40,497 bases of DNA from the NCBI RefSeq assembly GCF_025153475.1, contig NZ_JANZXA010000020.1, forward strand, positions 1 to 40,497. The letters are read 5' to 3'. Shown here piece after piece: positions 30,585 through 39,849 of this stretch. The notes below the pieces were generated by a model. The model searched no databases. It was not told the DNA's origin and saw only the letters and a list, made by a program, of their open reading frames with translations. The first letter of the stretch is position 1; the number at the start of each line of letters is the position of its first letter. Source of the stretch: Novosphingobium mangrovisedimenti. GTDB lineage: Bacteria > Pseudomonadota > Alphaproteobacteria > Sphingomonadales > Sphingomonadaceae. The position numbers were made by a program, and so were the translations under genes.

Positions 30585-31578
30585 GCCCATTACGTATTTG
30601 ACTGATACCGGGCTGCGAACGGGCGCGTTCTGCGCTTCCGGTGCTCACGTACTGGAAGTACGCTGCGCGCCGGTTCTCGAACACACCCATTCTCGCTCCG
30701 GTCTGAGCCAAATCCGAAATGGGCGCACCCTTGCGTTGTTAGTCCTGTCGCTTTTTGTACCGGCTATTCCTGCTCTATCCGCGGAAGCTCCATCAAATGC
30801 AGATCCGCAAAAGGACAGTCCGGTCGCACAGCAGGGCGATGCGGCCATGGACCGCCTGAAGGAGGCCGTGAGCCGGCGGAAGGCGGATACCGCATCGGGA
30901 CCAACCGCGCTCCCGGACCTGCCTGACGAAGAGCGACGCCGGGCCTTCGATGGTCTGCGGGCGCGGACACCTTCGCCGGAACTGGAAGCGCGGGCGCGTC
31001 AGGGACTCGAGGCAGCGCGCGAGGGTGTGGCGAGAGAGCGCGAGGCAATGGCGCGGCGCATGGCACAGGCGTTGGGGCTGGACGCGCCCGATGCCGTTGC
31101 CCTCGCGGATGCCGTGCGAGTCCCGACGACCGGAAGCTGGGTGCCGGTGCTGTTCGTCTCGTCGTCCATGCCGATTGATGTGCTGCGCACTTACGCAGGC
31201 CAGCTCGAGAAAGCGGGCGGGGTCATGGCGTTTCGCGGAATGCCGGGCGGGCTGACGCGTGTCGGGCCGATGGCGAAGCTTTCCGCCGAAATCCTGCGCC
31301 TCGATCCGGGCTGTGAAGGGCCGGCCTGCGCGATGCGGGGCGTCCAGATCATCGTCGATCCGCTGGTGTTTCGCCAGCACGGCGTCACGCGCGTGCCCGC
31401 CCTCGCCATGATCCCGGGCGATCCGGCCCAGCCCTATTGCGAAAGGGACGACGACGCGCCGGTAAGCCCGCATCTGGTCTATGGCGATGCAGCGCTTTCC
31501 GGACTGCTTGGCGAATACGCCCGCCTCGGCGGTAAAATGGAGGTGCGCGATGCTGAAGCTCGCCTGGAAAACCGCTAG
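30565..31578 (+). CDS. trbC: TrbC-family F-type pilus-assembly protein
   Basis: Protein of 337 residues from ATG 30565, with GGAGG 9 bases upstream. The C-terminal TrbC domain has VPVLFVSSSMPIDVLRTYAGQL, GGVMAFRGMPGG and GVQIIVDPLVFRQHGVTRVPALAM, the thioredoxin-like TrbC fold without a CxxC. The signal-like segment (TLALLVLSLFVPAIPALSAEA) begins only near residue 55. The first 50 residues are encoded by a stretch with an inverted repeat (30638-30673), so the real start may be later at a TTG near 30733. TrbC works with TraW in the periplasm. Confidence 0.85.
   Translation: MPTSSPEPITYLTDTGLRTGAFCASGAHVLEVRCAPVLEHTHSRSGLSQIRNGRTLALLVLSLFVPAIPALSAEAPSNADPQKDSPVAQQGDAAMDRLKEAVSRRKADTASGPTALPDLPDEERRRAFDGLRARTPSPELEARARQGLEAAREGVAREREAMARRMAQALGLDAPDAVALADAVRVPTTGSWVPVLFVSSSMPIDVLRTYAGQLEKAGGVMAFRGMPGGLTRVGPMAKLSAEILRLDPGCEGPACAMRGVQIIVDPLVFRQHGVTRVPALAMIPGDPAQPYCERDDDAPVSPHLVYGDAALSGLLGEYARLGGKMEVRDAEARLENR
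30638..30673. repeat. Imperfect inverted repeat at the 5' end of trbC
   Basis: CGTAC-TGGAA-GTACG is a perfect stem with a 5-base loop, flanked by CCGG on both sides one base out of register. Composition differs from the neighbouring coding sequence. It resembles short dispersed hairpin repeats of proteobacterial chromosomes, so it may be an inserted repeat that extended the trbC frame upstream. Confidence 0.45.
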
Positions 31579-32158
31579 GTCCGCCTGGCCCGCGTTGCGC
31601 GAGCTGCCGCTGCGCGCTGCCGTGGCGCTGGGAAGCGCAGGGCTGGGCGAGCCGGTGCGCCCCGCCCGGCTCTGGAAAGCCTACGCGATCGTCCTTCCGA
31701 TAGGGCTCCTCGCCTGCTGGGCCATCCCGCAGGTCACCTGGGTCATGAGCCCCTCGATCCCCGCCATCGCGGTGCGCGCCGATCCCGGTCATATCCGCAA
31801 GGGAGACTTCGTCATGTTCACCCTCTCGCATCCGCTCGCAGGGCCCGAACCTGTCAGCGTGACCAAGGAAGCGCTGTGCCTGCCCGGCGAGAGGATCACC
31901 ATGGTCGAACGCCCCTCGATGCAGCCTTCCCTGCAAGCAGGCACCCGGGATGGCTGGTACTACTGCAACGGCGAGCTCCTGGGCATTTCCAAGCCGGCCG
32001 GCCGCAATGGCCAGACGCTCAAGCACTGGATTCCGGCGGAACCACACATTCCCGAAGGCATGATCTATGTCGGCTCGCCCCATCCCGACGGCTTCGACAG
32101 CCGCTATTATGGACCTGTCGCAATCAGCCGCCTCACCCGCATGAGGAAAGTGCTGTGA
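31550..32158 (+). CDS. S26-family peptidase (RP4 TraF/TrhF-like), pilin-processing candidate
   Basis: Protein of 202 residues. A membrane helix (AYAIVLPIGLLACWAIPQVTWV, about 44-65) is followed by the S26 motif MSPSIP with Ser69 as likely nucleophile and VTKEALCLPGERI with Lys106 as general base; IPEGMIYVGSPHPDGFDSRYYGPV is the late conserved block. S26C peptidases of conjugation systems trim and cyclise the pilin (RP4 TraF) or do so in IncH-type systems. ATG 31550 has GGAGG 6 bases upstream and lies inside the end of trbC. Confidence 0.9.
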   Translation: MLKLAWKTARSAWPALRELPLRAAVALGSAGLGEPVRPARLWKAYAIVLPIGLLACWAIPQVTWVMSPSIPAIAVRADPGHIRKGDFVMFTLSHPLAGPEPVSVTKEALCLPGERITMVERPSMQPSLQAGTRDGWYYCNGELLGISKPAGRNGQTLKHWIPAEPHIPEGMIYVGSPHPDGFDSRYYGPVAISRLTRMRKVL

Positions 32159-33072
32159 ACACGCGCGCTCGGCCATTCCCGCCGCTACTGGCAACAGCCT
32201 TGGCGCTGACCCTGCCGCCTCCCGCACTCGCGCAGCAAGGTGCCGGGCCCCTCGAGGTCAAGCAGGGCTACTGGTGGTATGCGCCGCCTCCCAAACCCGA
32301 ACAGCAAAAGCCGGATGAAGGCGATCCGCTGGCCAGGCCTGTCATTCCGCCCATGGCCGAACTTGCGAGCTGGACACCGCCCCGCATCCGCAAGCTGATC
32401 GAGGACCAGCGCGACTATGCCGCGACCGTGCTCACCGTCGAGGCCGTTGCCGATTTCTGGCGCCTCGAGGACTTTGCCCGGCGCAAGGCCCGCGCCTTTG
32501 CCGGGCTCACCCAGATCGCCATGCTGCAGAACCCGGCGCTGAATTCCAAGTCCGCCAACCCGATGGTGGGCGATGCGAGGGCCGAGCTGACCGCCCACAA
32601 GGATCAGGTCCGGCAGCGCTATTTGCGCGCGCGCGCCAATGAATTCGCGCTCGTCATGTTCTCGCGCACCACCTGCGGCTACTGCCGTGTGCAGTGGCCC
32701 ATCGTCCAGCGTTTCCAGGACGATATGGGCTGGCAGGTCACGCTGATGGACCTCGACCGCCGCCCGGACCTGGGTGCACGCTTCGGGGTCGAGGTCACCC
32801 CGACCACGATGATCATTCGCAGGAACAGTTCGCAAAGGATGGTCATTGCCGCCGGTATCGAGGCTTATCCCAACCTCGCCCAGATGGCCTACCAGGCCGT
32901 GAAGCTCCTGACCGGCGACATCCGCCCCGAGCAGTTCATGACGGGCGCGGGCGAGGAAGGCGGTTTCTTCGATGCCCTTTCCGCCGGCCCGATTGCCGCA
33001 AGCGATCCGCGTGCGCTGTCCCGGGACCTGGAAATGAGCGATGTGCCTGCCGCTGGGGGGGCTGGTGAATGA
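32155..33072 (+). CDS. traF: TraF, F-type thioredoxin-like periplasmic protein
   Basis: Protein of 305 residues from GTG 32155 (4-base overlap with the S26 gene). The signal peptide ends near PPALAQQ. It has the TraF start (GYWWYAPPP) and middle (PPMAELASWTPPRIRKLIEDQRDYAATV). The C-terminal thioredoxin fold keeps an active CGYC motif (174-177) and a cis-Pro loop (VEVTPTTMII). Retained cysteines suggest real disulfide activity. Confidence 0.92.
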   Translation: MNTRARPFPPLLATALALTLPPPALAQQGAGPLEVKQGYWWYAPPPKPEQQKPDEGDPLARPVIPPMAELASWTPPRIRKLIEDQRDYAATVLTVEAVADFWRLEDFARRKARAFAGLTQIAMLQNPALNSKSANPMVGDARAELTAHKDQVRQRYLRARANEFALVMFSRTTCGYCRVQWPIVQRFQDDMGWQVTLMDLDRRPDLGARFGVEVTPTTMIIRRNSSQRMVIAAGIEAYPNLAQMAYQAVKLLTGDIRPEQFMTGAGEEGGFFDALSAGPIAASDPRALSRDLEMSDVPAAGGAGE

Positions 33073-33659
33073 AACGAGCAGCACGCCTCCTGCTCCCGGT
33101 CATGGCTGCCTCCTGCCTGGCCGCGCCTGGCCCTTCCAGCCGGGCCAGGCCTGCGACGCGCGAGGATGCAAGGGCCGCGGCAATCCATCCGGTTGCCGAC
33201 CCCTCGCAAATGCAAGCCTGGCTTGCACGTGTGCCGGTCACCCGAGACTTTCCTCCCGACTTTGCCGGATCGCTGCACGCTTATGCGCCGGCCTTCGTGA
33301 TCGAGATGAGCACCGCGCCAGGATGCCTGCCGTGCGCCGATCTCTGGAGCAAACTGGGCACGCTGCGCCGGCACTATGGCTGGCAGGTGCGCACGCTATC
33401 GCGCGAGGACGCGCTGCTACGCTCGGGCCGGCTTGGTCTGCCCTGGGTCGGCCATCCCGTCGCCTGGGTCCGGCCGATCGACGATCCTTCCCGCATGGTA
33501 CCCATCGCGATCGGCACCGATCATGCGCCCAACCTTGCCCGCAACGTCTGGCTTGCCGCGCGCATGCTGACCGGCGTGCGCGCTCAGGTCGGCGTACGCG
33601 CGCTTTCCAGGTTTACCGGGATCGTGGGCGCAAGCCCGGCGACCCGCAACCATCGCTGA
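33069..33659 (+). CDS. Second thioredoxin-like (CxxC) transfer protein
   Basis: Protein of 196 residues with a short signal peptide or lipobox-like start (LLLPVMAASCLAAP, Cys16). Its only clear motif is APGCLPCADLW (CLPC at 86-89) after a beta strand (APAFVIEMS), a thioredoxin fold. The gene overlaps traF by 4 bases and is followed by traH. Together with DsbC and TraF this is the third CxxC protein in the operon; a TrbB-like role is likely. Confidence 0.75.
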   Translation: MKRAARLLLPVMAASCLAAPGPSSRARPATREDARAAAIHPVADPSQMQAWLARVPVTRDFPPDFAGSLHAYAPAFVIEMSTAPGCLPCADLWSKLGTLRRHYGWQVRTLSREDALLRSGRLGLPWVGHPVAWVRPIDDPSRMVPIAIGTDHAPNLARNVWLAARMLTGVRAQVGVRALSRFTGIVGASPATRNHR

Positions 33660-33719
33660 GGGACCGTTCATGGCGGGCCGGTCCCTTACTCCATTGGCAC
33701 GAACAGAAAGAGCCCCGCC

Positions 33720-35141
33720 ATGGCCCAGCCCCTCGCCCGCCTGAACATTGCCGCAGCCGCGTTGCTCGCCTCCTGCGCCGTAAGCTCACCAGCCCATGCC
33801 CAGAGCTGGGCCGAATCATGGTTCAACAATGTCACCTACACCAGTCCCGGCAGCTTCGAGGACCAGACCCGCGGCTATGTGACCGCCGGTGGCATGTCGG
33901 GCCGGGTCGATGTTCATAGCGACTACCTGACCAGCCTGACGCTGCCCAAGATCAAGGCGGGATGCGGCGGTATCGACATGTTCCTGGGCGGCATGTCCTT
34001 CCTCGACCCGGACTACCTCGTCCAGAAACTGGAAAGCATCCTTCAGGCCGCGCCCGCCGTCGCCTTCCAGTACCTGCTCGAGACCCTCGATGAAAAGATG
34101 GGCAACATCATCTCCAAGATGGAAGCGGCGACCAACTTCCTCAACTCGATCCAGGTGAACGATTGCCGGCTTGCGAGCCGCATGGTCCAGATCGCTAGGG
34201 GCGATGACAACATGTCGGGCATCATCGAGGAGATGACCGGCTACAAGTCAGTGAAGGAAGGCTTTGCCAAGAGCTACCAGCAGAGCCGCGAGAAGATCGA
34301 GGCCAACGCCAACAACCCGACCGAGGACCTGAAGGACGCGCTGGCCAACTGTCCGGCCGAAGTCACTGAGATCTTCCGCACCGGATCGCTGCTGTCCCAT
34401 GCCGCAACGCGTGTAGGCGCGGGTGACTGGGCCAGCGTCATGCGCGCCCGGGTCGGCGACGTTTACATGCGCTGGGACGCGGCGGACAAGGTGCCGCTCT
34501 TCTCGGCGATCCCGGCCTGCCCGCACCAGGACACGGAAAGCGTCGAGGATTTCCTCACCGGCAAGGTCCAGCGCCGCGCGCTCAACATTCCGGCCACGGC
34601 CGCCGACTGCTCGGCAGGAACCGGCAAGGGTGCTCTCGAACTGGCGCGCGAGCGCATGGAAGCGATCGCCGGCAAGATCAGGTCCCGCAGTGCGCTTACG
34701 GCCGACGAACGCCAGTTCGTCGCCAATATCCGTACCCTGCCCGTCTACCGCATGCTCGAATGGGGTGTGCGCCAGGGCGTGCCGGACTCCGTGATTGCCG
34801 ATACCGACGAACTGGTTGCCCTCACCCTCGCCTACCAGATGCTCAATGACCTCACCCGCAGCATCGACTTTGCCGTGTCCAACGCCGAGCGCGGCGCCAA
34901 TGCGGCAGGCGTGGCCGATGCCGCCAATACCAATCTGTGCCAGACCCGCATTCTCACCAAGGGCATCGAACAGCTTCGCGGATTGCGCGAGGAGGTCCTG
35001 CGCCAGCGCGCGCAGATGCGCCAAAGCTACATGGCAGCGCTCGATGCCGCCAACCTCTCGGCCAATTACGCTGGCCTCGTCCGCCAGCGTGACCGCGACG
35101 CGCGCGATGCGGCCGGCGCCGCCGCAGCCCCGGGCCGGTGA
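33720..35141 (+). CDS. traH: TraH, F-type T4SS pilus/mating-pair protein
   Basis: Protein of 473 residues with a signal peptide (AALLASCAVSSPAHAQ, about 13-28). It shows the TraH opening (SWAESWFNNVTYTSPGSFEDQTRGYVTAGGMSGRVD) and conserved central sequence (KAGCGGIDMFLGGMSFLDPDYLVQKLESIL). The C-terminus is a coiled coil (IEQLRGLREEVLRQRAQMRQSYMAALDAAN). It follows a 60-base gap with AAAGAGCC before ATG 33720. It overlaps traG by 4 bases. Confidence 0.95.
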   Translation: MAQPLARLNIAAAALLASCAVSSPAHAQSWAESWFNNVTYTSPGSFEDQTRGYVTAGGMSGRVDVHSDYLTSLTLPKIKAGCGGIDMFLGGMSFLDPDYLVQKLESILQAAPAVAFQYLLETLDEKMGNIISKMEAATNFLNSIQVNDCRLASRMVQIARGDDNMSGIIEEMTGYKSVKEGFAKSYQQSREKIEANANNPTEDLKDALANCPAEVTEIFRTGSLLSHAATRVGAGDWASVMRARVGDVYMRWDAADKVPLFSAIPACPHQDTESVEDFLTGKVQRRALNIPATAADCSAGTGKGALELARERMEAIAGKIRSRSALTADERQFVANIRTLPVYRMLEWGVRQGVPDSVIADTDELVALTLAYQMLNDLTRSIDFAVSNAERGANAAGVADAANTNLCQTRILTKGIEQLRGLREEVLRQRAQMRQSYMAALDAANLSANYAGLVRQRDRDARDAAGAAAAPGR

Positions 35142-38100
35142 GCGAAGTCATGCCCCGCACCATCCGCGCCGCCCTGGGTTTCCTCACCGCCCTGGCTCTC
35201 AGCCTGATCGCGACGCCTGCCATGGCCGTCGATACGAGTTTCTACACCTATGACGGGTTTGCCGAGACGGTGGATGCCTTCCGGCTTGTCTCGATGATCT
35301 TTGCGGACCCGCGCTACGAAACGCTGGTCGTGATCATCGCAGTGGTCGGCATTGCGCTCGGCGCCGTGATCGCCAGCGTACGCGGGCAAGGCATGGGCCT
35401 TGTCGCTTTCGGTTTCCAGATCCTCGTCGGCGTCGGCCTTTTCGTGGGGCTCATCGCCACAACGGGCACGGTCCATGTCTACGACAAAGTCCGCAATGCC
35501 TATCAACCAGTGGGCGATGTGCCGAATCTGCTCGTCCTGGTGGCCGGCGTCACCAACCTGATGGAGCGCTCGCTTGCCGAGACCATCGACGACAATACAC
35601 TCGATCCGAATGCCAAGCTCGAGTTCGGCGCGGGCGGGCACAGCTTTGACCTCTTCCTCAACGCCGTTTCGCCCAATGGTCCGATGACCGACAGCTTCCT
35701 CGATGCGACGATCAAGGATTACCTGCGCCAATGCTATCCCGTTGCCCGGGTCTCCGCCTCGTACCCTGTCGATGATGACCAGCTGTTCCGGACGACTGCC
35801 GATCTCCCGGCGGCCTTCGCCGCCATGGCAGGCCCGTCGACGTTCAGCACGGTCTATACCGCGGCCGACAAGGGCGGAACCACGGTCTCATGCACCGAGG
35901 CCTGGGACCATATCCACACGCGACTGTCCGATCCGACGCTGTTCGAAGGCTATATCCGGCAGGTTTGCGAGCGCACCGGATACGATGTCTCCGATGCCGC
36001 CCAGCTCGCGCGTTGCCGCTCGCGGCTCGGCGACATGGGGCAAATGATGCTGGGAACGCCGCTCTCGCTGCAAACCTTCATGAGCGATGTCCTGCTTGGC
36101 ACCGCGGTGGGTGACGTCCTCTTCGAGGACAGTCCGGCGGCAGCAGCCCGGATCATGGCGAACCGGGCGATTGTCTCGAATGGCCTTGCCACCATGTCGG
36201 TCGCCAATGAGTGGATGCCGACGATCAGGGCGACCGTCTTTGCCATCATGCTCTTCATGGTGCCAATCGCCCTGCTCTTCGTCCTCACCCCTATCAATTT
36301 GCGGGTCGCGAGCTTTGCCATCGGGCTCTTCGTCTTCGTGGCGCTATGGGGCGTGATCGATGCCGGCATCTACCAACTGACCCTCGGGCGGGCGATGGAA
36401 GTCCTCGCGCAGATGCGCAGCAACGCGGTGGCCGCCAACGCCTGGATGCTCGCGCCCTCCGCCGCCATGAAGGCGCTGGCCATCTTCGGCACCTTCCGCA
36501 TGGCGGCGGCGGGATTGGCTGGCGCCTTCGTCTTCACGGTGTTCCGCTTTTCGGGGAACGTGTTTTCGAGCTTCACCGGCGGCGCGCTCCAGACACAGGG
36601 TCTGGGTTCCGCGGCAGCCGCCCCGATGGCGACACGAGAAGGCTATGCCTCGGCGCTCGAGGCGCAAGGCTCGGCCAGCGGGACGATGGCAAGGCGCAGC
36701 GCCACTTCCAGCTTTGGCGATTTTGGTGAGCGCTCCACGTTCGGAGCGAACCGGTCGTTCGGCGCTGCGGATGCAGTTCTGGGCGAAGCAAATAGTGGGA
36801 TGCCCGGTGTCCCTGCCTTCGGGATGGGCGCGATCGATGCAGCCCGCGAATTGGGCGGTATCGCCCCTGCCCTCTCCGGCCGCAGTCCTGCCGATCCGGC
36901 GGTCGCGCGCGCGGTGCGGGCCAATGCGACTACGGCCGCGATCCACAATTTTGCCGAGAAGGATGCCCTGCGCAGCCTTGGCACCGGATATTTTGGCCCG
37001 GGCCAGTCCGGCGAGAAGGCCTTTGCCGCCTTCGCGCAGAACATGGTGCAGTGGAAAGCCTTTGGTGACGAGCGGGCCTATTCGATGATGTTCCAGGGCG
37101 CGGCGCGGCATTTTGAGCGCGGTGGCTATTCGAAGGCCGACGCGGAACTGAAAGCGTCGGGCGTCATTGGCGAGGCCGGGGCCGATCCCACCTTCGCCAA
37201 GCTCATCGCCAATGCCTACGATCAGGAGCAAATGCTGCAGAATGACCTGACCGGCGCGCAGGTCCAGGTTGGCGCCATGCAAGGCCGGCGCGATTACGCC
37301 GGGGCTCGCGTGGCTGAAGTGGAGCGCAGCAATGTCGCGGCCGAGCAGGCCTGGAGAACGGGGAACAGCGAAGGCCAGCGCACCGCCGCCTCCATGCTGG
37401 GCCTTCCTCTCGATGAAACCAGCCGCCGCATCGCCTTCATCAATGCCCTCTCGGGCGAGGCGCGCTCCTCCGCCTTGACCCAGCTCTCCCGCGCTACGGG
37501 CCGTAATGAGGCTCAGGTTCTACGCGCGCTCGAAACCTACAACGCTGCTGTATCGGTCGGCACGGCGGATGGGGCGAGCGCCGAGGCGGCGCGGGAGGGG
37601 ACCAGCGTTTACGGACGCACCCGCGAAGGAGCAGGTTACGACTTTGCAGAGCGGTCCGGCAAGCTTGATGCCCAGCGGGAGGTGGGAACTGATGGAACCC
37701 GCAGCGCAGCACGCATTGGCGAGCAGCGGCGGCAGGCGGAAAATTTTGGCTACGCCGAGGGCGCAGCTGCAGCTGGAACCTCGGTACGGCAAGCAGCCCG
37801 GCTCGACAGCTTCATCCAGGCGCTGCGACAGACCTCGGGCAATCAGGTCGACATGGCCGAAGGCGGCGCTGATGGTGTCGCGGACCGGGCGCGTAACGAA
37901 CGCCTCACCCGTATTGTCGACAACGAACGGCTGACCCGTATGCAAAAGCTGCTGGCCGACCATGGCATCAAGCTCACCCGGCGCCAGATCGCGATGGACC
38001 AGAACGGGGACTTCAGTCTCAATCTCACCTCGCGGACAGCTGCGGCCCTGTGGCGCGGCGGACTGATCAACGAGAGCCAGCTTGGCGCGATTGCCAATGG

Positions 38101-38902
38101 CGGTACCGCACGCTTTTCGTTTGCGCACGACGATGTTCTGGTTTCCAGTAGCGCGGGTTTCAGTCAGTCGGCGCGCAGCGATACCAGCACGCGCTTCGAG
38201 GCTGGCAAACAGGCTGGGCCGGACACGATCGAGCATTTCCTGGGCGGCGGGAAGGAAGGCCACGAGGCGATGGCGAACTGGCTGCGCGGCGGCTTCGAAA
38301 TGGATCGGCATGGTAACTGGCGCTTGAAACCGCAGGTGGCCGATACGCTGCAGCGCGATGTTCAGGCCATCATGGCTCAGACAGGGTGGACCAGAAGTAT
38401 TGCGCGCCGAGCAGAAGACAGCAATTCGATGGGCACCACAGTGGGCGGTTCAGTAGCTGCATCGGTGTTAAAGGGCGGTCAGACAACCGCTAGGACAAGA
38501 AACAAACCGTCCTCCCACAGATCTGTCGGCGGCAGTGCATCTGGATCCCTTGGCTTCGAAAGTGCCGATCGTGGCACAACGTCAGAAACTACAAATGCCA
38601 ACATTGATATTGTGAACTTCGACGTTCGCGAAGCTATTGCAGGTGCTGAACGCGCCGCGTCCCGTTCAAACAGCCCCGCCGAGACCTTTTCGAAGGAACT
38701 GAGCCGTCAAATTCTCGGGGAACGCGGGCTACGCAATCGCTATCTTGAGCAAGCAGATGCAGGCCGGGGGACCGCAGATGTTACCGGCCCGCTGACCTCG
38801 ATCGAACAATCTTCAATTTTGCGCACGGGGCGTTTTTCAAACGATTTGCAGAATGGGCCGTTTGACGGGGACCCGAGCTTCAAAGAACGAAAGGACGACT
38901 AG
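35138..38902 (+). CDS. traG: TraG, mating-pair stabilisation / entry-exclusion protein
   Basis: Protein of 1254 residues from GTG 35138; ATG 35150 is an alternative. The N-terminal 480 residues carry several membrane segments (ETLVVIIAVVGIALGAVIA, ATVFAIMLFMVPIALLFVLT, SFAIGLFVFVALWGVIDAGI, GLAGAFVFTVFRF) as in F TraG. The large C-terminal part (about 500-1254) is Ala/Glu/Gly-rich and probably periplasmic. The last 160 or so codons (from about 38380) are less GC-rich and use AGA, AAA and other codons rare earlier in the gene. In F this region sets exclusion specificity. F TraG is shorter (about 940 residues). Confidence 0.93.
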   Translation: MSEVMPRTIRAALGFLTALALSLIATPAMAVDTSFYTYDGFAETVDAFRLVSMIFADPRYETLVVIIAVVGIALGAVIASVRGQGMGLVAFGFQILVGVGLFVGLIATTGTVHVYDKVRNAYQPVGDVPNLLVLVAGVTNLMERSLAETIDDNTLDPNAKLEFGAGGHSFDLFLNAVSPNGPMTDSFLDATIKDYLRQCYPVARVSASYPVDDDQLFRTTADLPAAFAAMAGPSTFSTVYTAADKGGTTVSCTEAWDHIHTRLSDPTLFEGYIRQVCERTGYDVSDAAQLARCRSRLGDMGQMMLGTPLSLQTFMSDVLLGTAVGDVLFEDSPAAAARIMANRAIVSNGLATMSVANEWMPTIRATVFAIMLFMVPIALLFVLTPINLRVASFAIGLFVFVALWGVIDAGIYQLTLGRAMEVLAQMRSNAVAANAWMLAPSAAMKALAIFGTFRMAAAGLAGAFVFTVFRFSGNVFSSFTGGALQTQGLGSAAAAPMATREGYASALEAQGSASGTMARRSATSSFGDFGERSTFGANRSFGAADAVLGEANSGMPGVPAFGMGAIDAARELGGIAPALSGRSPADPAVARAVRANATTAAIHNFAEKDALRSLGTGYFGPGQSGEKAFAAFAQNMVQWKAFGDERAYSMMFQGAARHFERGGYSKADAELKASGVIGEAGADPTFAKLIANAYDQEQMLQNDLTGAQVQVGAMQGRRDYAGARVAEVERSNVAAEQAWRTGNSEGQRTAASMLGLPLDETSRRIAFINALSGEARSSALTQLSRATGRNEAQVLRALETYNAAVSVGTADGASAEAAREGTSVYGRTREGAGYDFAERSGKLDAQREVGTDGTRSAARIGEQRRQAENFGYAEGAAAAGTSVRQAARLDSFIQALRQTSGNQVDMAEGGADGVADRARNERLTRIVDNERLTRMQKLLADHGIKLTRRQIAMDQNGDFSLNLTSRTAAALWRGGLINESQLGAIANGGTARFSFAHDDVLVSSSAGFSQSARSDTSTRFEAGKQAGPDTIEHFLGGGKEGHEAMANWLRGGFEMDRHGNWRLKPQVADTLQRDVQAIMAQTGWTRSIARRAEDSNSMGTTVGGSVAASVLKGGQTTARTRNKPSSHRSVGGSASGSLGFESADRGTTSETTNANIDIVNFDVREAIAGAERAASRSNSPAETFSKELSRQILGERGLRNRYLEQADAGRGTADVTGPLTSIEQSSILRTGRFSNDLQNGPFDGDPSFKERKDD

Positions 38903-38911
38903 CGGCCATCA

Positions 38912-39328
38912 TCATCCGTTTTCGCGATGCCGCCAATAGAGTGCGCCTGACCGCGGATCGAGCGGATCGCTGTAGGGATCACGCAAGCCCCCAACTGATC
39001 GTCGTGGGAACATCTCTTCCTGCGTCGGTTCAACGAATTCCCAGTCGCTCGCGGCAAACCGTGCCTGCGCGAAGTCGATCCCGAGAATGAGCAGTGCCGT
39101 AATCGGAAAGAACAGAATGTTCAGATAACCGGCGAGCGCGCTGGTGTAGAAGCCTTCGAGCGACGGTACATAAAACGACGCGCACTTGCCCGCCCAGTAG
39201 GCGGCAATGCCTGCCCACCACAGTTTGGCCTGCCATGGTCGCCACAGCCAAGCAGACGCTTCTGGCTTGGAAGTGCCATTAGTCGCTTGATTTTCCGTGG
39301 TGTTGCTCGGATCGTTTTCGACTTCCAC
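38912..39328 (-). CDS. Small membrane protein, candidate entry-exclusion partner of TraG
   Basis: Protein of 138 residues from GTG 39328 (AAGGA 7 bases upstream). It has two membrane segments (LWWAGIAAYWAGKCASFYV and GYLNILFFPITALLILGIDF) and a hydrophilic C-terminus (ASDWEFVEPTQEEMFPRRS). I do not recognise the family. It converges on traG with 9 bases between the stops. Exclusion proteins such as TraS are small inner-membrane proteins encoded beside traG, but normally on the same strand. The role is inferred from position and topology. Confidence 0.6.
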   Translation of the reverse strand: MEVENDPSNTTENQATNGTSKPEASAWLWRPWQAKLWWAGIAAYWAGKCASFYVPSLEGFYTSALAGYLNILFFPITALLILGIDFAQARFAASDWEFVEPTQEEMFPRRSVGGLRDPYSDPLDPRSGALYWRHRENG

Positions 39329-39526
39329 AGCGGGATCCTTTCCGAACGCGAAGCTACCATCGAGGTTGATCGTTCAAAACCGAAAACCGATTGGATTGAG
39401 GTGCAATTCTTGCCACACAGCCGTTCCTTCGATGCCGCAAGATGGTAACTTGCCCCCTCCCCTCCTTCGCGCGATGGGGAGTAGCGAACTTGGCGATTGA
39501 AGTTTGTATGACGGCTACGCTTGGCC
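39329..39526. other. Stretch without a supported gene
   Basis: Upstream sequence of the convergent membrane protein and start of a degraded region that continues through 39617-39849. Apart from the transposase remnant at 39527-39616 I see no coherent coding frame, hairpin or RNA gene up to the IS3 end at 39850. Confidence 0.5.
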
Positions 39527-39616
39527 CTAACGCAGCAATTCGCTCACGAGCGGATCACCCTCCTTGCTCAGCGCTTCAAGATGGTCGCTCAAACTGAACA
39601 GGGACTTCGGGTCCAT
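39527..39616 (-). pseudogene. Remnant of an IS5-type transposase N-terminus
   Basis: A frame of 29 codons from ATG 39616, with GGAG 8 bases upstream, reads MDPKSLFSLSDHLEALSKEG then DPL before it diverges into VSELLR and stops. The first 22 or so residues match the start of IS5-group transposases as I remember them (MxxKSLFxLxDHLExLSxxGDPL). The rest of the transposase is gone, so this is the broken edge of an older insertion. Confidence 0.6.
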
Positions 39617-39849
39617 CACGGCACTCCATCGTCGCTCCCGATCAATGAATAACCGTCATCGCGCAAACGCTACCGGTTTTTGCGGTGCTCACGCTGACCG
39701 TCCAAAAAACTGCCAGCGCTTTTCAAGGTGTTCAATAACCTTGCTCTAATCAAGGCAAGGGGCATGCAATGTCTGATGCCAGAGGCCATTTTGCAATACG
39801 GATGGTAACCCCAAAGCCACGGTATGGTCGTGAAAGTACGGCTTCACCA

